Assembly: GCA_004194705.1 (NCBI GenBank)
Contig: SADC01000512.1
Span: 1 to 64,000 of the forward strand
Length of the DNA: 64,000 bases
Source: Ditylenchus dipsaci
Lineage: Eukaryota > Nematoda > Chromadorea > Rhabditida > Anguinidae
Direction: 5' to 3'
Made by a program: the position numbers and the translations under genes. A model generated the notes under the pieces. That model was not told where the DNA came from, searched no databases, and saw only the letters and a list, made by a program, of their open reading frames with translations. Below, one piece after another: positions 10,983 through 20,689 of this stretch (the first letter of the stretch is position 1; each line of letters begins with the position of its first letter).

Positions 10983-11640
10983 CGTAAAAAGAAGTATTAA
11001 GAAAGCTTACTGTTTATTCAGAAATGCCGTCGCAAAGGGAAGCAATGAATTGTACGATAACAATGAAGCATTTCGCCGTGAAATAAATCTGATTCTTGCA
11101 CTGGCTTTCACTCCGATCGAGGAAGTATCAATGGCTTTTACCAAGCTAAGGTATTATTGTTGTTGTTATGTTGTTGGTAATTAACTATGGTTTCAGGGAG
11201 TATCTGGAAGATTCAACTTTTGCAAAGCAGATGGAGCCGATTCTGGATTACTTTGAGGACTCGTACGTTGGTTAACCAAATGGGGAAAAACGAAGGAAAC
11301 CAAAGTATTGCTATAGACTGATGGTTGTAATAATTTTTACTTAGAGATTCGCGATTATCAAGTAGAACGTTATCAAGCTTGTGTTCTCAGATGAGCCAAG
11401 AACAAGCAACAGCATCGAGTCTTTCAATGGCCAGCTAGTGCGAACAATTGCTGCAAGTCATCCAACAATTTGGAAATAAATCGAACCTCTCCGAAATGAA
11501 TTTGCAATCTCCGAAGAGAAAGTGTCTGCAAGATGGGCTGGTGAAAAAACGCCACAGCGAGGATTTATCTCTAAATACGTTTGTTATCAATTTGTTTCAT
11601 TTTTTGTACAATTTTGCTTGTTTCTCGACGCTAATAAAAC
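10983..11640 (+). pseudogene. MULE transposase, C-terminal part (broken)
   Basis: Three exon-like blocks on the + strand. Block 1, 10983-11150, follows a TTTCTTAATAG acceptor; its frame contains CLFRNAV, LILALAFTP and EEVSMAFTKL. A 46 nt GT..AG intron (11151-11196) leads to block 2, which reads EYLEDS and then ILDYFEDSYVG before TAA at 11273. A second likely intron ends TTTACTTAG at 11344. Block 3 contains EPRTSNSIESFNGQ and SHPTIWK. These are hallmarks of the MULE C-terminal region: ALAFxP, YFEDxYxG, RTxNSxE and HPTIWK. In-frame stops occur after SYVG, within the segment before EPRTSNS, and directly after HPTIWK, so the gene is dead. AATAAA follows at about 11633. No N-terminal half is seen on this strand. 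Confidence 0.8.
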
Positions 11641-11719
11641 TTTAAAAATCTATTGTTTAAACACAGTAAATTACGCAAAAACTAATTGAATAGGTGTAAA
11701 ACAATATAATTTTATTTTT

Positions 11720-11860
11720 GTGGATGAATTCACCTGTGAATGAATTCACCTGTGGATGAATTCACCTATGGATAAATTCACCGTGGATGAATTCATCTAT
11801 GGATAAATTCACCGTGGATGAATTACCCCTGAATGAATTCACCGTGGATGAGTTCACCGT
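11720..11860. repeat. 17-18 bp minisatellite, TGGATGAATTCACC
   Basis: About eight degenerate units of (G)TGGATGAATTCACC(TG or TA), some with AAATTCACC. Copy 2 counterpart 43230-43370 has the same length. Related GTGAATTCA/GTAAATTCA words occur near 20185-20240. Confidence 0.85.
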
Positions 11861-11903
11861 CGCACTCCGCAATCACTAGATGAACGAACTAGAAAAAAGT
11901 AAA

Positions 11904-12170
11904 AGGAGCAGATATGGATAGACCCTTAGGAAAAGAAGGAAGAGGTAGTGTGGTGTAGTGGTAGCACATCAGCTCGGACAACTGAAAACACTCTCTGGGG
12001 TCCACATGGGGTCCATGTAGATATCTGCTCTGTCTAGGTCAGCCCCTTTGCCTGCGAGATATATCGCAGCAGCTTGCGAGGTTTATCGCAGCAGAAGAGA
12101 GTTGATGGTAAGCTCATAGAAAACCAGAGAGATGATAGCAGACTGAGGAGAGTCTGAGAAAAATAGGGGG
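11904..12170. repeat. SINE-like unit A with tRNA-related head
   Basis: Positions 11944-12016 resemble a tRNA gene: TGGTGTAGTGGTAGCACATC is a good polymerase III A-box context, and CTGGGGTCCACATGG stands where a degraded B box would be. The body continues with AGCAGAAGAGAGTTGATGG and AGAGATGATAGCAGACTG. The unit is bordered by GCAGATATGGATAGACCC on the left. The next copy opens with almost the same words at 12183. No intact tRNA cloverleaf was found, so it is not called a tRNA gene. Confidence 0.55.
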
Positions 12171-12176
12171 AGGTGT

Positions 12177-13590
12177 AAAGAGAACAGATGTGCATAGACC
12201 CTTAGAAAAAGAAGGAAGAGGTGGTGGCATAAAAACAATTCGGAGTCAGGGCAATTTACAGAATAGACAATTCACATTAAAGACAATTCACAGTATGGAA
12301 AATTGACAGTATGAATAATTTACAGTCAGGACAATTCATAGTATGAACTATTCACAGCCATGATAATTCACAGTCATGACAATTCACAGTCACGACAATT
12401 CATAGTCAGGACAATTCACAGTATGGACAACTCACAGTCAAGACAATTTACAGTATGGACAATTTACAGTCAGGAAAATTCATAGTCTGCGACAATTCAC
12501 AGTGGGTACAACTCAAGTCAAGACAATTTACAGTCAGGCTAATTTACAGTAAGAGAAAACTCATAGTCAAGACGATTCACAGAATGGTTGATTCACAGTC
12601 TGTGACAATTTACAGTCAGGGCAATTAACAGTGGGGACAACTTACAGTCAGGACAATTCACAGTAGGGGAATTAATAGTCAGGACAATTCAGTCGAGACA
12701 ATTCACAGTGTGAACAATTCACAGTCCGGACAATTCACAGTCAGGAAAATCCACAGTCTGCGACAATTCACAGTGGGTACAACTCACAGTCAAGACAATT
12801 CACAGTCGAGACAATTCACAGTATAGATAATTCACAGTCATGACAATTAATAGTCACGACAATTCATAGTCAGGACAATTCAGTCGGGACAATTCACAGT
12901 AAGGTCAACTCACAGTCGAGACAGTTCACAGTATGATTGATTCACAGTCTGTGACAATTTACAGCCACGACAATTCACAGTAGGGACAACTCACAGTCAA
13001 GACAATTCACAGTCAGGAAAATCCACAGTCTGCGACAATTCACAGTGGGTACAACTCACAGTCAAGACAATTCACAGTCAGGATAATTCACAGTAGGGAC
13101 AATTCACAGTAGGGACAACTTACAGTCGGGATAATTCACAGTCGAGACAATTCACAGTATAGACAATTCACAGTATAGATAATTCACAGTCATGAGAATT
13201 AATAGTCATGACAATTCATAGTCAGGACAATTTACAGTGAGGACTATTCACAGTCAGGACAATTTACAGAATAGACAATTCACAGTATTAACAATTCACA
13301 GTCTGGGACAATTCACAGTCAGGTCAATTCACAGTCAGGACAATTCACAGTCAAGACAATCCAGAGGGAGTATTGTGAACAAAGTTCACAACATACAGTC
13401 TGTACAGTTTCAACATACAGTCTATGATCTCTGAGGTCCACATGGGGTCTATGTAGTTATCTGCTTTCTCTAAGTCAGCCCCTTTGCTTGCGAGGTTTAT
13501 CGCAGCAGAAAAGAGCTTATGGTGACCTCTAATAAAACCAAAAGAGTTGATGGTAAGCTTGAAAAACCAGAGAGATAATAGCAGACTGAG
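12177..13590. repeat. SINE-like unit B, split by a minisatellite
   Basis: 12177-12235 repeats the left part of unit A (GATGTGCATAGACCCTTAG). 13430-13590 repeats its right part (GGTCCACATGGGG through GATAATAGCAGACTGAGGA). The 1.19 kb minisatellite 12236-13424 replaces the tRNA-like head between them. Copy 2 equivalent is about 43685-45099. Confidence 0.6.
12236..13424. repeat. 15-16 bp minisatellite, GACAATTCACAGTCAG
   Basis: About 75 degenerate head-to-tail units of GACAATTCACAGTCAG, with variants such as CTCACAG, TTTACAG, TATGGACAA and GTCTGCGACAA. There are no unique spacers between repeats, so this is not a CRISPR array. Larger composite periods are visible, for example repeated CACAGTCTGCGACAATTC. 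Reading frames inside it are repeat artefacts. Confidence 0.92.
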
Positions 13591-13795
13591 GACAAATTAC
13601 ACTTCAAGATTAACTTCAAGATCATTTCTTGAAGGCTAATAGTCAACATTTTGTTGTAAAATTGTGAAATCTGAAATGGAGCGATGAAATAGGAGATTCT
13701 TTTCTACAAAATGACATATAACAGTATGGTAGAAATATTTTACATTGAAACAAAAGCTTCGTGAACAAAAACCGACAGAACTTATGTTACAACCT

Positions 13796-14916
13796 AATAT
13801 TATCTGAAACTTGCTCAGAAATGCGACACAAGCAGGAACGAAATGCCTGAATATAATCAAGAAATTGTTGCAAAAAAAAACTTGTCATTATATTCCTATC
13901 TTACTTGCTGATCATAACGCTAACTGATACATTTTGAACCCATCCATCGGTACGAGCTTTAAAGGTTTCATCAATAGCCACCACCGTTCTAGTTCTTGAA
14001 AGTTCCTGTAAGGGTTTCATAAATAATTTTTCGTAATTTTTTGAAAATTTCACCGTCAGCATCTTCGGTGAAGACATAATGATCATTCTTTTTGGCTCCC
14101 CAGCTTTATCATCATAATAAATAAATTTCCTATCATTGTAATGCTTGGTGTAGGATTCAGAAATTCTCAAGTGCTCTGGGTCCGTCGGTCCTGAAGGATA
14201 CTTGTTGGCAGCCTAGATAACAGTTCATCTTTAACTAATCCACTAAATTAATTTTCCTACCCTGCGAACGGTGTATAGATGACGAGTCAGTGAGTCCCAC
14301 GGGATGTGTGCTTGAGCCGCCTCTGAAGTTCCCTTCTCGCGTATGACCGTGTTAATTATATCTCTTACGCCAACCTTAATTATCGTAATTTTCTATACTT
14401 AAAATAACTTTTAATCTACCTTGGTAGTTCTTGCAAGTTCGATGGCCCGATGTTCGAGACTTTGTTTTTTTGTGTCAATCGGATTGCCGGGATGATCATG
14501 ACCCACATGGTTCTCTTTGATGTAGACAATGCCTTTCATCAAAATTTGTTTCGGACATCCTCCCCTCCATTCTTGGCACTGATATAATTGCTGCTTGTTA
14601 TCCTGAGATGCGAGATGGTATCGAAAGGCAAAAGGAAATTCTTTATTTATTTTCTAAGCATAAAGAAACCATAAGAATAGACCAGACTCACCTTCATAGC
14701 AGAGAATCATTGCCCCGTGACTTGACTCGAAGAACTGCGGATCTGCATCTGGAAACGCTAACCATTGCTGAATTTCATGGTCCTTTTTCCTTTTTCATGG
14801 TCCTCTTTCTCATCACTTTCATTGTTTCTGTTTTTTAGCTAAATAGGCGCTGTGATTTGCATTTGCTCTGGGAACATTTCATCACCACTGTCTTCGAAAG
14901 AGTACGACTCGAACAT
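13796..14916 (-). pseudogene. FLYWCH/MULE transposase, N-terminal and DDE start (broken)
   Basis: Minus-strand gene model. A likely start at 14916 opens an acidic N-terminus (MFESYSFEDSGDE). About 14770-14692 encodes PQFFESSHGAMILCYE, then a GTGAGT donor. Exon 14602-14420 carries a FLYWCH finger: YQCQEWRGGC (C-x6-C) and HVGHDHP. Exons 14374-14261, 14212-13905 and 13846-about 13796 follow, with introns of 45, 48 and 58 nt. Exon 14212-13905 reads RMIIMSSPKM and VVAIDETFKARTDGW, the MULE block holding the first catalytic aspartate. The next exon gives HFVPACVAFLSK, matching the MULE xVPxxYALL block. Damage: an AAAGGACCATG-type duplication near 14780 and a one-base phase clash at the 14692/14602 junction. 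The C-terminal half is missing. Confidence 0.8.
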
Positions 14917-15029
14917 CCATGGCGTTCGCTTCCTATAAAACGGTAAATGTTGACTGTGAAGACACTTGAGAGAAACAAGTTTTGGTTGAAACACTAATTG
15001 GCAATTTACAATTCAAAGAATTGACATCG

Positions 15030-15225
15030 ATTCATTTTGTTGTCAGTCAAAAATGGCGACAAATCATTTGTCACGAACAACAAAATGGCGCTAAATTATT
15101 TGGCGCAAACAACAAAATGACAACAACTCAAATGGCGCCAATGGCGATTGGAGCAGCATCATATTGGCGCCAACAACATTTTGGCGCCGGATCACATTGG
15201 CGCACAATCATATTGGCAAGCTGGC
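15030..15225. repeat. reiterated ATGGCGCCAA / ATTTGGCGC words
   Basis: AAATGGCG, TTTGGCGC, CAATGGCG, TATTGGCGCC and TTTTGGCGCC recur in both orientations at roughly 20-30 bp intervals, together with ACAACAAAATG. It looks like one arm of a transposon with a reiterated subterminal module. The open frame 14982-15299 is this repeat and is not called as a gene. Copy 2 is at about 46539-46734. Confidence 0.55.
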
Positions 15226-15689
15226 ATACTACCGTGTTCACTAAGGTTTTCGCTGTGTTGAAAAATAAGCGCACCCGCTCTAATAAGCGCACCCCCTAGC
15301 GGTAGATCGAAAAATAAGCGAACCGGTGCTCCTATTAGAAGAAATGCGGTAACTGAGAAACGTTTGCTTACTTTGTTTTTACCTATTTATGGTTTAAATG
15401 AACATTCTTTAAAAGCATGTTCAAAAAGCATTCTACTAACGTAAGGTACACGAGCATGAGTTAAAAGTATCACTTACTTAGTGTATAAAATCAATTAATA
15501 TTTTTGATAGAAAATCTATTTTCTGTTAATTTATCAATTTTAACTTTCTTAATTTATTATATTTTTCGAAATTCATGTGAAAATAGCATATATATATATT
15601 TAATAATATCCACTGCGATTAAACAAAAAAATTAAAACACATTTGTCGACTAATGAAAAAAAAACAAAGTGCTGTATTGAGAGCAGTCT

Positions 15690-16190
15690 TGGCCAATCAA
15701 CCAGCGCTATCAACCGGTTTGTTCGCTAATGAACCACCGGTTGATCCTTTTTCTCAACCGGTTGATCAATTAGAAAACAATCAACAGGTTGGTGGTACAG
15801 TCGAGTCTCGATATAACGCGACCCCTCGGGACAGTAAAAAGGTCGCGGTATTTCAAGGGTCGCGTTATATCGAAGGTAAATTTGACTGACTTTCTTTTGC
15901 TGGGATCATTTGAAGGGTCGCGTTATATCGAGACTCGCGTTATATCAGGTTCGCGTTATATCGAGACTCGCGTTATATCGGGGTCGCGTTATATCGAGAC
16001 TCGCGTTATATCGGGGTCGCGTTATATCGAGACTCGCGTTATATCGGGGTCGCGTTATATCGAGACTCGACTGTATATGTGGCGGTTGATTACAGAAAAT
16101 TTTCTATCAACCGGTGGGAAACCCAAAAATTTTACCAAAATTAACCTACTACTTGACCCTTTGATCAACCGGTTGATCGACCAAGGACAA
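15690..16190. mobile_element. CAACCGGTTG repeat element hosting a nested MITE
   Basis: TCAACCGGTT and GGTTGATC words recur at about 15705-15790 and again, largely inverted, at about 16105-16180. The MITE 15798-16073 sits between them at a TA. This is the expected picture of a younger MITE inserted into an older inverted-repeat element. Outer borders are not resolved. Copy 2 is at about 47199-47698. Confidence 0.5.
15798..16073. mobile_element. pogo/Tc1-like MITE with internal tandem repeats
   Basis: The left end CAGTCGAGTCTCGATATAAC and the right end, its inverted form ending GACTCGACTG, are flanked by TA at 15796-15797 and 16074-16075. A TA duplication plus CAGTC ends is typical of pogo/Tigger relatives of Tc1-mariner. 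From about 15916 to 16060 the end sequence is tandemly amplified: TCGCGTTATATCGAGAC alternates with TCGCGTTATATCGGGG about four times. No transposase is present; overlapping frames are artefacts. Confidence 0.88.
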
Positions 16191-16668
16191 GGCTGTGATC
16201 TGAAAATTTTGAAAAAAGTACATTTTCAAAAACATGTTCAATTTTCGACTGAATGGTCCTCAAACACTTTATTCTACATCAAATGATAACACTTTCAATT
16301 AAACAGTTCAATCTCTTTCATATTTTCCTCCACTCTGACGTGACCCCCTGCAACCAACCCCTCCCCCTTCTGCGTACGCCCCCTGAATCTGGGTATAGTG
16401 GCGCATGGATTAAAAACTTGTGGGTGGTCAGTTAACAATCAGTTACCTTTCGCACTCTTTTTCACCTACTTCGTCAATGATTAAAGCAAGAAGGGAACCG
16501 CACCATTGTTTTCAGCATGAAAACTGGGTCAGAATTATCACTTGATACAACCGGCGTTTCTGGTGCTAATAAAAAGATAATTATAATAATAATACATGCT
16601 AAATGAAAGCACAAAGTTAGCTGACTAAAATCAATAACCTTGTTATTGAGCGATTTTATCGAGTCTAA

Positions 16669-16821
16669 ATGAAACGTATAAAAGTAAAAAACTTTAATTT
16701 ATATCCTGTTGAAGAAGTGCTGAACTATTTAGGCAGAAGTAAAGTTGAACTAAATGACATTTTAAATTTCATAAAAACATGTCACAGACTTGACAGCATC
16801 AAAGAGACTATGTTTTTTTAA
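16669..16821 (+). CDS. small hypothetical protein, 50 residues
   Basis: An ATG-started frame of 50 codons. Its composition is unlike the surrounding repeats: basic start (MKRIKVKNF), then an amphipathic, mixed-charge stretch (PVEEVLNYLGRSKVELNDIL) and ending KETMFF. No signal peptide, membrane segment or known family was recognised. It lies outside the named transposons. It could be a terminal exon or chance. Copy 2 equivalent 48177-48329 is unchanged. Confidence 0.25.
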   Translation: MKRIKVKNFNLYPVEEVLNYLGRSKVELNDILNFIKTCHRLDSIKETMFF

Positions 16822-17007
16822 AAATTGCCTAACAGTTTTATTTTCAATCATCTTTAAATAAAATTTAAGAACGATTTCAAAATTTTTTCTGTGGGTTACC
16901 AAACCGCTATTTAATCTGTTTTATTAATTAATTTAATATACTTAATTTAATATTTCGGAATTATAATTTGACGTTAAACGGATTCCATGGAGGATTTTTG
17001 GATAATA

Positions 17008-17110
17008 CAGTCGAACCTCGCTAAAGGGACACCCCCAAAGTTCGTTCCCCCGCTGGGTCGGACACTTTTTTTGCTCGATTTTCAAAGCTTTTTTAAAATA
17101 CTGTTTAGAC
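17008..17110. mobile_element. truncated pogo-like MITE, left end only
   Basis: CAGTCGAACCTCGCTAAAGG, preceded by TA, opens a stretch that matches the left half of the MITE at 26249-26499 through AAGTTCGTTCCCC and GCTCGATTTTCAAAGCTTTT. No matching right end is found downstream. Copy 2 is at about 48516-48618. Confidence 0.7.
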
Positions 17111-17446
17111 AGTCCGGTCCCAAATATTGCAATCATTCCGATTTTACAGATGTGTTTAGGTTGTTTTAAAACATTTTTAATAAAATTTTATGAGGAGGGG
17201 AGGGTACAAGTAGCGTCGAAAATTTTTATTCGACTTAGACATCCATTTTTCTACTTGGCTGATTTTAAGGGGTAGAATATGCTGTTTGAAGTTGAGTAGA
17301 ATCAATATATCTATAGTGATGACATAGTCAAACATTTTACTTAAAGAAGCGCAATATCGGGCATACTCATTTGAGTGCATTGCGGTCAAAGATTTTATTT
17401 TATATTTATTATTATTGTGTTTAAGCTGCAAATTTATTTTTTTCAG

Positions 17447-17571
17447 GCTATCAAGCGGCTTTTCAAGAAGACTGGTCAAATCTGGTCTTAGACACAATCA
17501 AGAAATTCGCCAGAGACTTTCCAGGAAGTATCGACTCCTATATAGATTTCGACGAGAAACATTTTGAGTGA
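17447..17571 (+). CDS. possible terminal exon, unknown gene
   Basis: A strong acceptor (TTATTTTTTTCAG, ending 17446) is followed by two bases and then 40 codons to TGA. The frame contains QAAFQEDWSNLVLDTIKKF and FPGSIDSYIDFDEKHFE, a plausible hydrophilic C-terminus. No upstream exon could be joined with confidence, and no family is recognised. Copy 2 equivalent begins near 48954; its T run before CAG is one base shorter. Confidence 0.22.
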
Positions 17572-17699
17572 TCATTTGTTATTACGTATGCTGTCTGTCG
17601 TTGTTAGGTTTGTGGGCTGAAAAAATTTTTTGAGAGATTGTTGAAGTCGTTGGCTTTTCGTATCTGTGTCTTTAGATAAGCAATCATATGTGTCTATAA

Positions 17700-17765
17700 T
17701 ACAGCTTGGTCAAGGAGCTACTTCGCCAATTTTTTTTAAAAATCGCGTGATTCTGACACACCCTG
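17700..17765. mobile_element. truncated mariner-like MITE, right end
   Basis: TTGGTCAAGGAGCTACTTCG and the terminal CACACCCTG, followed by TA, match the right half of the MITE at 18814-19062. The left end is missing or deleted. Copy 2 ends near 49271. Confidence 0.5.
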
Positions 17766-18484
17766 TAGTAAAAAATAACTTCATGACATGCCACGTTATG
17801 ACATGCCACTTGACAAAAATACAATGTAGCGCAAATTTTTGAAATATTTCATATTATCCTCTTTTTCATCAATCCGTTAAAAAAATATATATTTATGTCC
17901 ATGTGTACAATGTATACATGAACTTTTATTTATGTAAATGTAAATAAATACATAGAAAGCTATTGGGTTCGAACATAATTATCCGCGCTTTTTAAATGGT
18001 CGAAGCGTGATTTGGATCAATCTTCCAATGGATGACTCCAGATCTGTCCCACCATTTTTCGGGCTGCGTGTGAACACATATAGAGCCGAAATTGTGATCT
18101 GTTTATCGGAACGTTTACCAGATCGAATCTCTTTGCTTGATTAAAAGATGAATTCAAGATGGAGGACAGTATTTGCAACAGAAAAGGTATATTGTAAAAA
18201 TATTGTATAAATATAACATGGATATATTTTGAGATAATAATAATTCTACAGAAATTATTTTTGTCATGATTTTTGCGTTGATTACTAAGCTAAAATAAGC
18301 TTTGCTCAAAAATAAATAAATATAATATATATTTTCTCTTTCTTATAGCTAGTGTCAGATCACTCCTCATATTTTTCAAATGTTACCCCCTTTTTCAGCC
18401 CCTAATGGAAGTAAGGAGTGAAATTTTTCTAACGTTGCACACTCGACCATATCAAGTTATTTTTGATTACATCAGAATAATTCT

Positions 18485-18672
18485 GACATCACCTGATATC
18501 AGTTGATATCACCCGATATTTTTCATGTGATGTGAAATGAAATTGATATGATATAGGCATTTGAAAAATCGAGTGATATGATGCTGATATGAAATGAGGT
18601 TCACACAAATTTTGATATGATACGTGATATTACTTCCATGATATCATATCAGGCAAGATGATATCATACAAA
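18485..18672. repeat. GATATCA-rich degenerate repeat
   Basis: TGATATCA, TGATATGA and related words recur over about 190 bp, at least a dozen times in both orientations, so the stretch can fold on itself. No unit length is fixed. Copy 2 is at about 49992-50179. Confidence 0.6.
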
Positions 18673-18813
18673 AACAATATTAATTACCCCCTCTCTGATA
18701 ATTACCCACCCCCTATTATTTTTTATCTCTTACTTAGGGTCATTTTTAATTTACAATTTTGAGATATTGCGGTGGTTATGAAATAATAACCCATGAGTGA
18801 TTATAACAGAATA

Positions 18814-19062
18814 CAGGGTGTCGCAAAATTACGCGTGCACTTTTTTAAAAGTTGTTTGAAATTTCTTTGAATTTTTTTTTATCAAATATTGTTTATTTCT
18901 TACATTTTTTATATTGTGTTATATTATATTGTGTTTATGCTCCTAAACCCTATAAATGTGGAGATTTCCGCGGGTATGGTTCCCGAAAGACGGAAATCGA
19001 CCGGGCAAGGAGCTACCTCGCAAAAATTTTCAAAAATGCACGCGTAATTTTGCGACACCCTG
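18814..19062. mobile_element. 249 bp mariner-like MITE, CAGGGTGTCGC family
   Basis: CAGGGTGTCGCAAAATTACG at the left is matched by its reverse complement ending TTGCGACACCCTG at the right. Pairing continues through CGTGCA, about 26 bp of TIR. TA flanks both sides (18812-18813 and 19063-19064), the target duplication of the Tc1/mariner/IS630 superfamily. No transposase is present; the open frame across it is incidental. Confidence 0.88.
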
Positions 19063-19083
19063 TATACGGTAGCCTATAGTGAT

Positions 19084-19780
19084 GCTTATGAACCTTTGAG
19101 CAAGTTTTAGATAATACAATGAATTTAATAGAATATTAATAAAATATATAAAAAGTGGAAGTTACATGTTCAAGCTTCAGGAGGAATTGATGTGTCAGCT
19201 AATTTCGATTATAATAAATGAGTAGGGTTGTCGAGCCTTCGAAAATTTCAAGCCTTCGATTCGGCTCGAAGTTCAAAGCTCGAAAGTTTAGAGCCTTCGG
19301 TTCGGCTCGAAGTTCGAAGCTCGGAAATTTCGAGCCTTCGGCTCGGTTCGAAGCTCGAAGTTCGAAAAAGATCGAAATTTCGAGCCGAAAGTTCGAAAAA
19401 AATATTTGCGGCAGCTTCAAAGGGACAGCTGCCTCAAAATAAGTATCTCTGAGACGTCAAATTTTTTTGAGCCTTCGGCTCGAAGTTCGAAGCTCGAAAG
19501 TTTCGAGCCTTCGGCTCGGCTCGAAGTTCGAAAAAAATCGAAAAAAAAGTTTGAGTTGAGCCTTCGGCTCGACAACCCTATAAATGAGAAAAATAACATT
19601 ATTGAATAAAATATAAAGTAAATTTTTTTATAATCACAAGATTCAGTTGAGTACTCTTCCATAATAAGATTTCCACAAAATTGAATTTAATTTAAAACTT
19701 TTAAATCGAGATTGATAAAACTTATAAAATTAAATAACTATCAATCATGAAAACATGATAGTCGATCCCGCCTGCATGGA
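19084..19780. repeat. intra-unit duplicated segment A, interrupted by a MITE
   Basis: 19084-19222 plus 19581-19780 align with 22621-22870. Shared landmarks are GAATATTAATAAAATATATA, GAAGTTACATGTTCAAG, AGGAGGAAT, CTCAGCTAAT or GTCAGCTAAT, and CAATCATGA. Segment A carries the hAT-like MITE 19223-19580; segment B does not. Confidence 0.75.
19223..19580. mobile_element. 358 bp hAT-like MITE, TAGGGTTGTCGAGCC ends
   Basis: TAGGGTTGTCGAGCC at the left and its reverse complement GGCTCGACAACCCTA at the right. TAAATGAG flanks both sides (19215-19222 and 19581-19588). Eight-base target duplications and (C/T)AGGG ends are hAT features. The interior is a string of CGAGCCTTCGGCTCGAAGTT-type modules, which are themselves palindromic, so all frames within are repeat translation. 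The insertion is independently supported by the empty site in segment B. Confidence 0.93.
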
Positions 19781-20689
19781 TGTCGGCCACGGACAATTCC
19801 CTGCCGCGCCAATTCCCTGCCGGGGCCAATTCCCTGCCGGGAAAATATACTAGTAAAACCATATCCAATCGATTTCCCAACTAAACAAATTGATTCTTTA
19901 TTGAGAACCAACTCTAGCAACAATGGCAAACAACTTTTCAAACGAAAAGAAAGCAATACAATAGAGCATTTCCACGTACAAATATGAATCAAATATAACA
20001 GGATATTCGTCGACGGACACGGACGATTCACTCACTGGGACGATTCACTCACGGTTACTACTCATTTGCGGCCCACTCATTTCGGCCCCAGTATATCAAT
20101 ATAAGATTTAAAAACACCCTGTTGCTCGAAGAACTCTTTCGAGCCATTAATGTACACTGGCCTACTTTTTGCCGAGTAGCAGTGAATTCATCCGCAGTAA
20201 ATTCATTGCTGGTAAATTTATCCTTGGGTGAATTTGTCGGATTCGGCGCAAACTCTGCCCCAAAGTCTAAAGTTTTGGCACCAGGCATCGCACCGGGCAC
20301 CGACTTCTGAAACGCCCGGTTCTTGGTGCGGCCGGTGCCACACCATTGCCTAACGCATTATCTAACTGGCTGTCCTGAATGAATTTGAAAATAGTCTAAA
20401 CAGAAAAAATAGTTTATCTCTGATCCAAAAAAAGGTTAGAAATAAATGAATTAGTTTAAGCTAATAACTGAGACAGAAAGCGTTACTTTATTTCAGGCAA
20501 AATCTATGAATTGTAAGGGGAAAGTGTATGAAGTGTTCGAGGAAAAAAACTAGACCAAGACATAAGTTACTTCAAGCTTATGATGAGTAGGATGTGGTTG
20601 ATGTAGTTCACTGCAGTCACAATAGTAATGATGCAAAATGTAAAAAAAACAAACACTCAGAAAAGTGCACATATTTTCATTAGCATAGT
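19589..20689. other. no gene; short tandem motifs
   Basis: AATTCCCTGCC(G) occurs three times at about 19794-19846, and GGACGATTCACTCAC twice at about 20025-20052. GTGAATTCA/GTAAATTCA words lie at 20185-20240. A possible acceptor TTATTTCAG ends near 20495, but no exon could be assembled. Copy 2 is at about 51096-52195. Confidence 0.5.

Noticed and set aside
11944..12016. tRNA gene
   Set aside because: The A-box region is good but the B box is degenerate and no cloverleaf closes. The sequence is part of a larger repeated unit, so it is better read as a SINE head.
12236..13424. CRISPR-like regularly spaced repeats
   Set aside because: The units are contiguous and degenerate with no unique spacers, and the context is eukaryotic. 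It is a minisatellite.
15789..16286. 165-residue ORF with repeated SRYIETRVISG
   Set aside because: It is a translation of the tandem TIR motif of a pogo-like MITE. The frame changes in copy 2 through one base.
19218..19609. overlapping ORFs on both strands at the CGAGCCTTCGG repeats
   Set aside because: Several frames are open at once on both strands because the MITE interior is palindromic and repetitive; this is not coding sequence.
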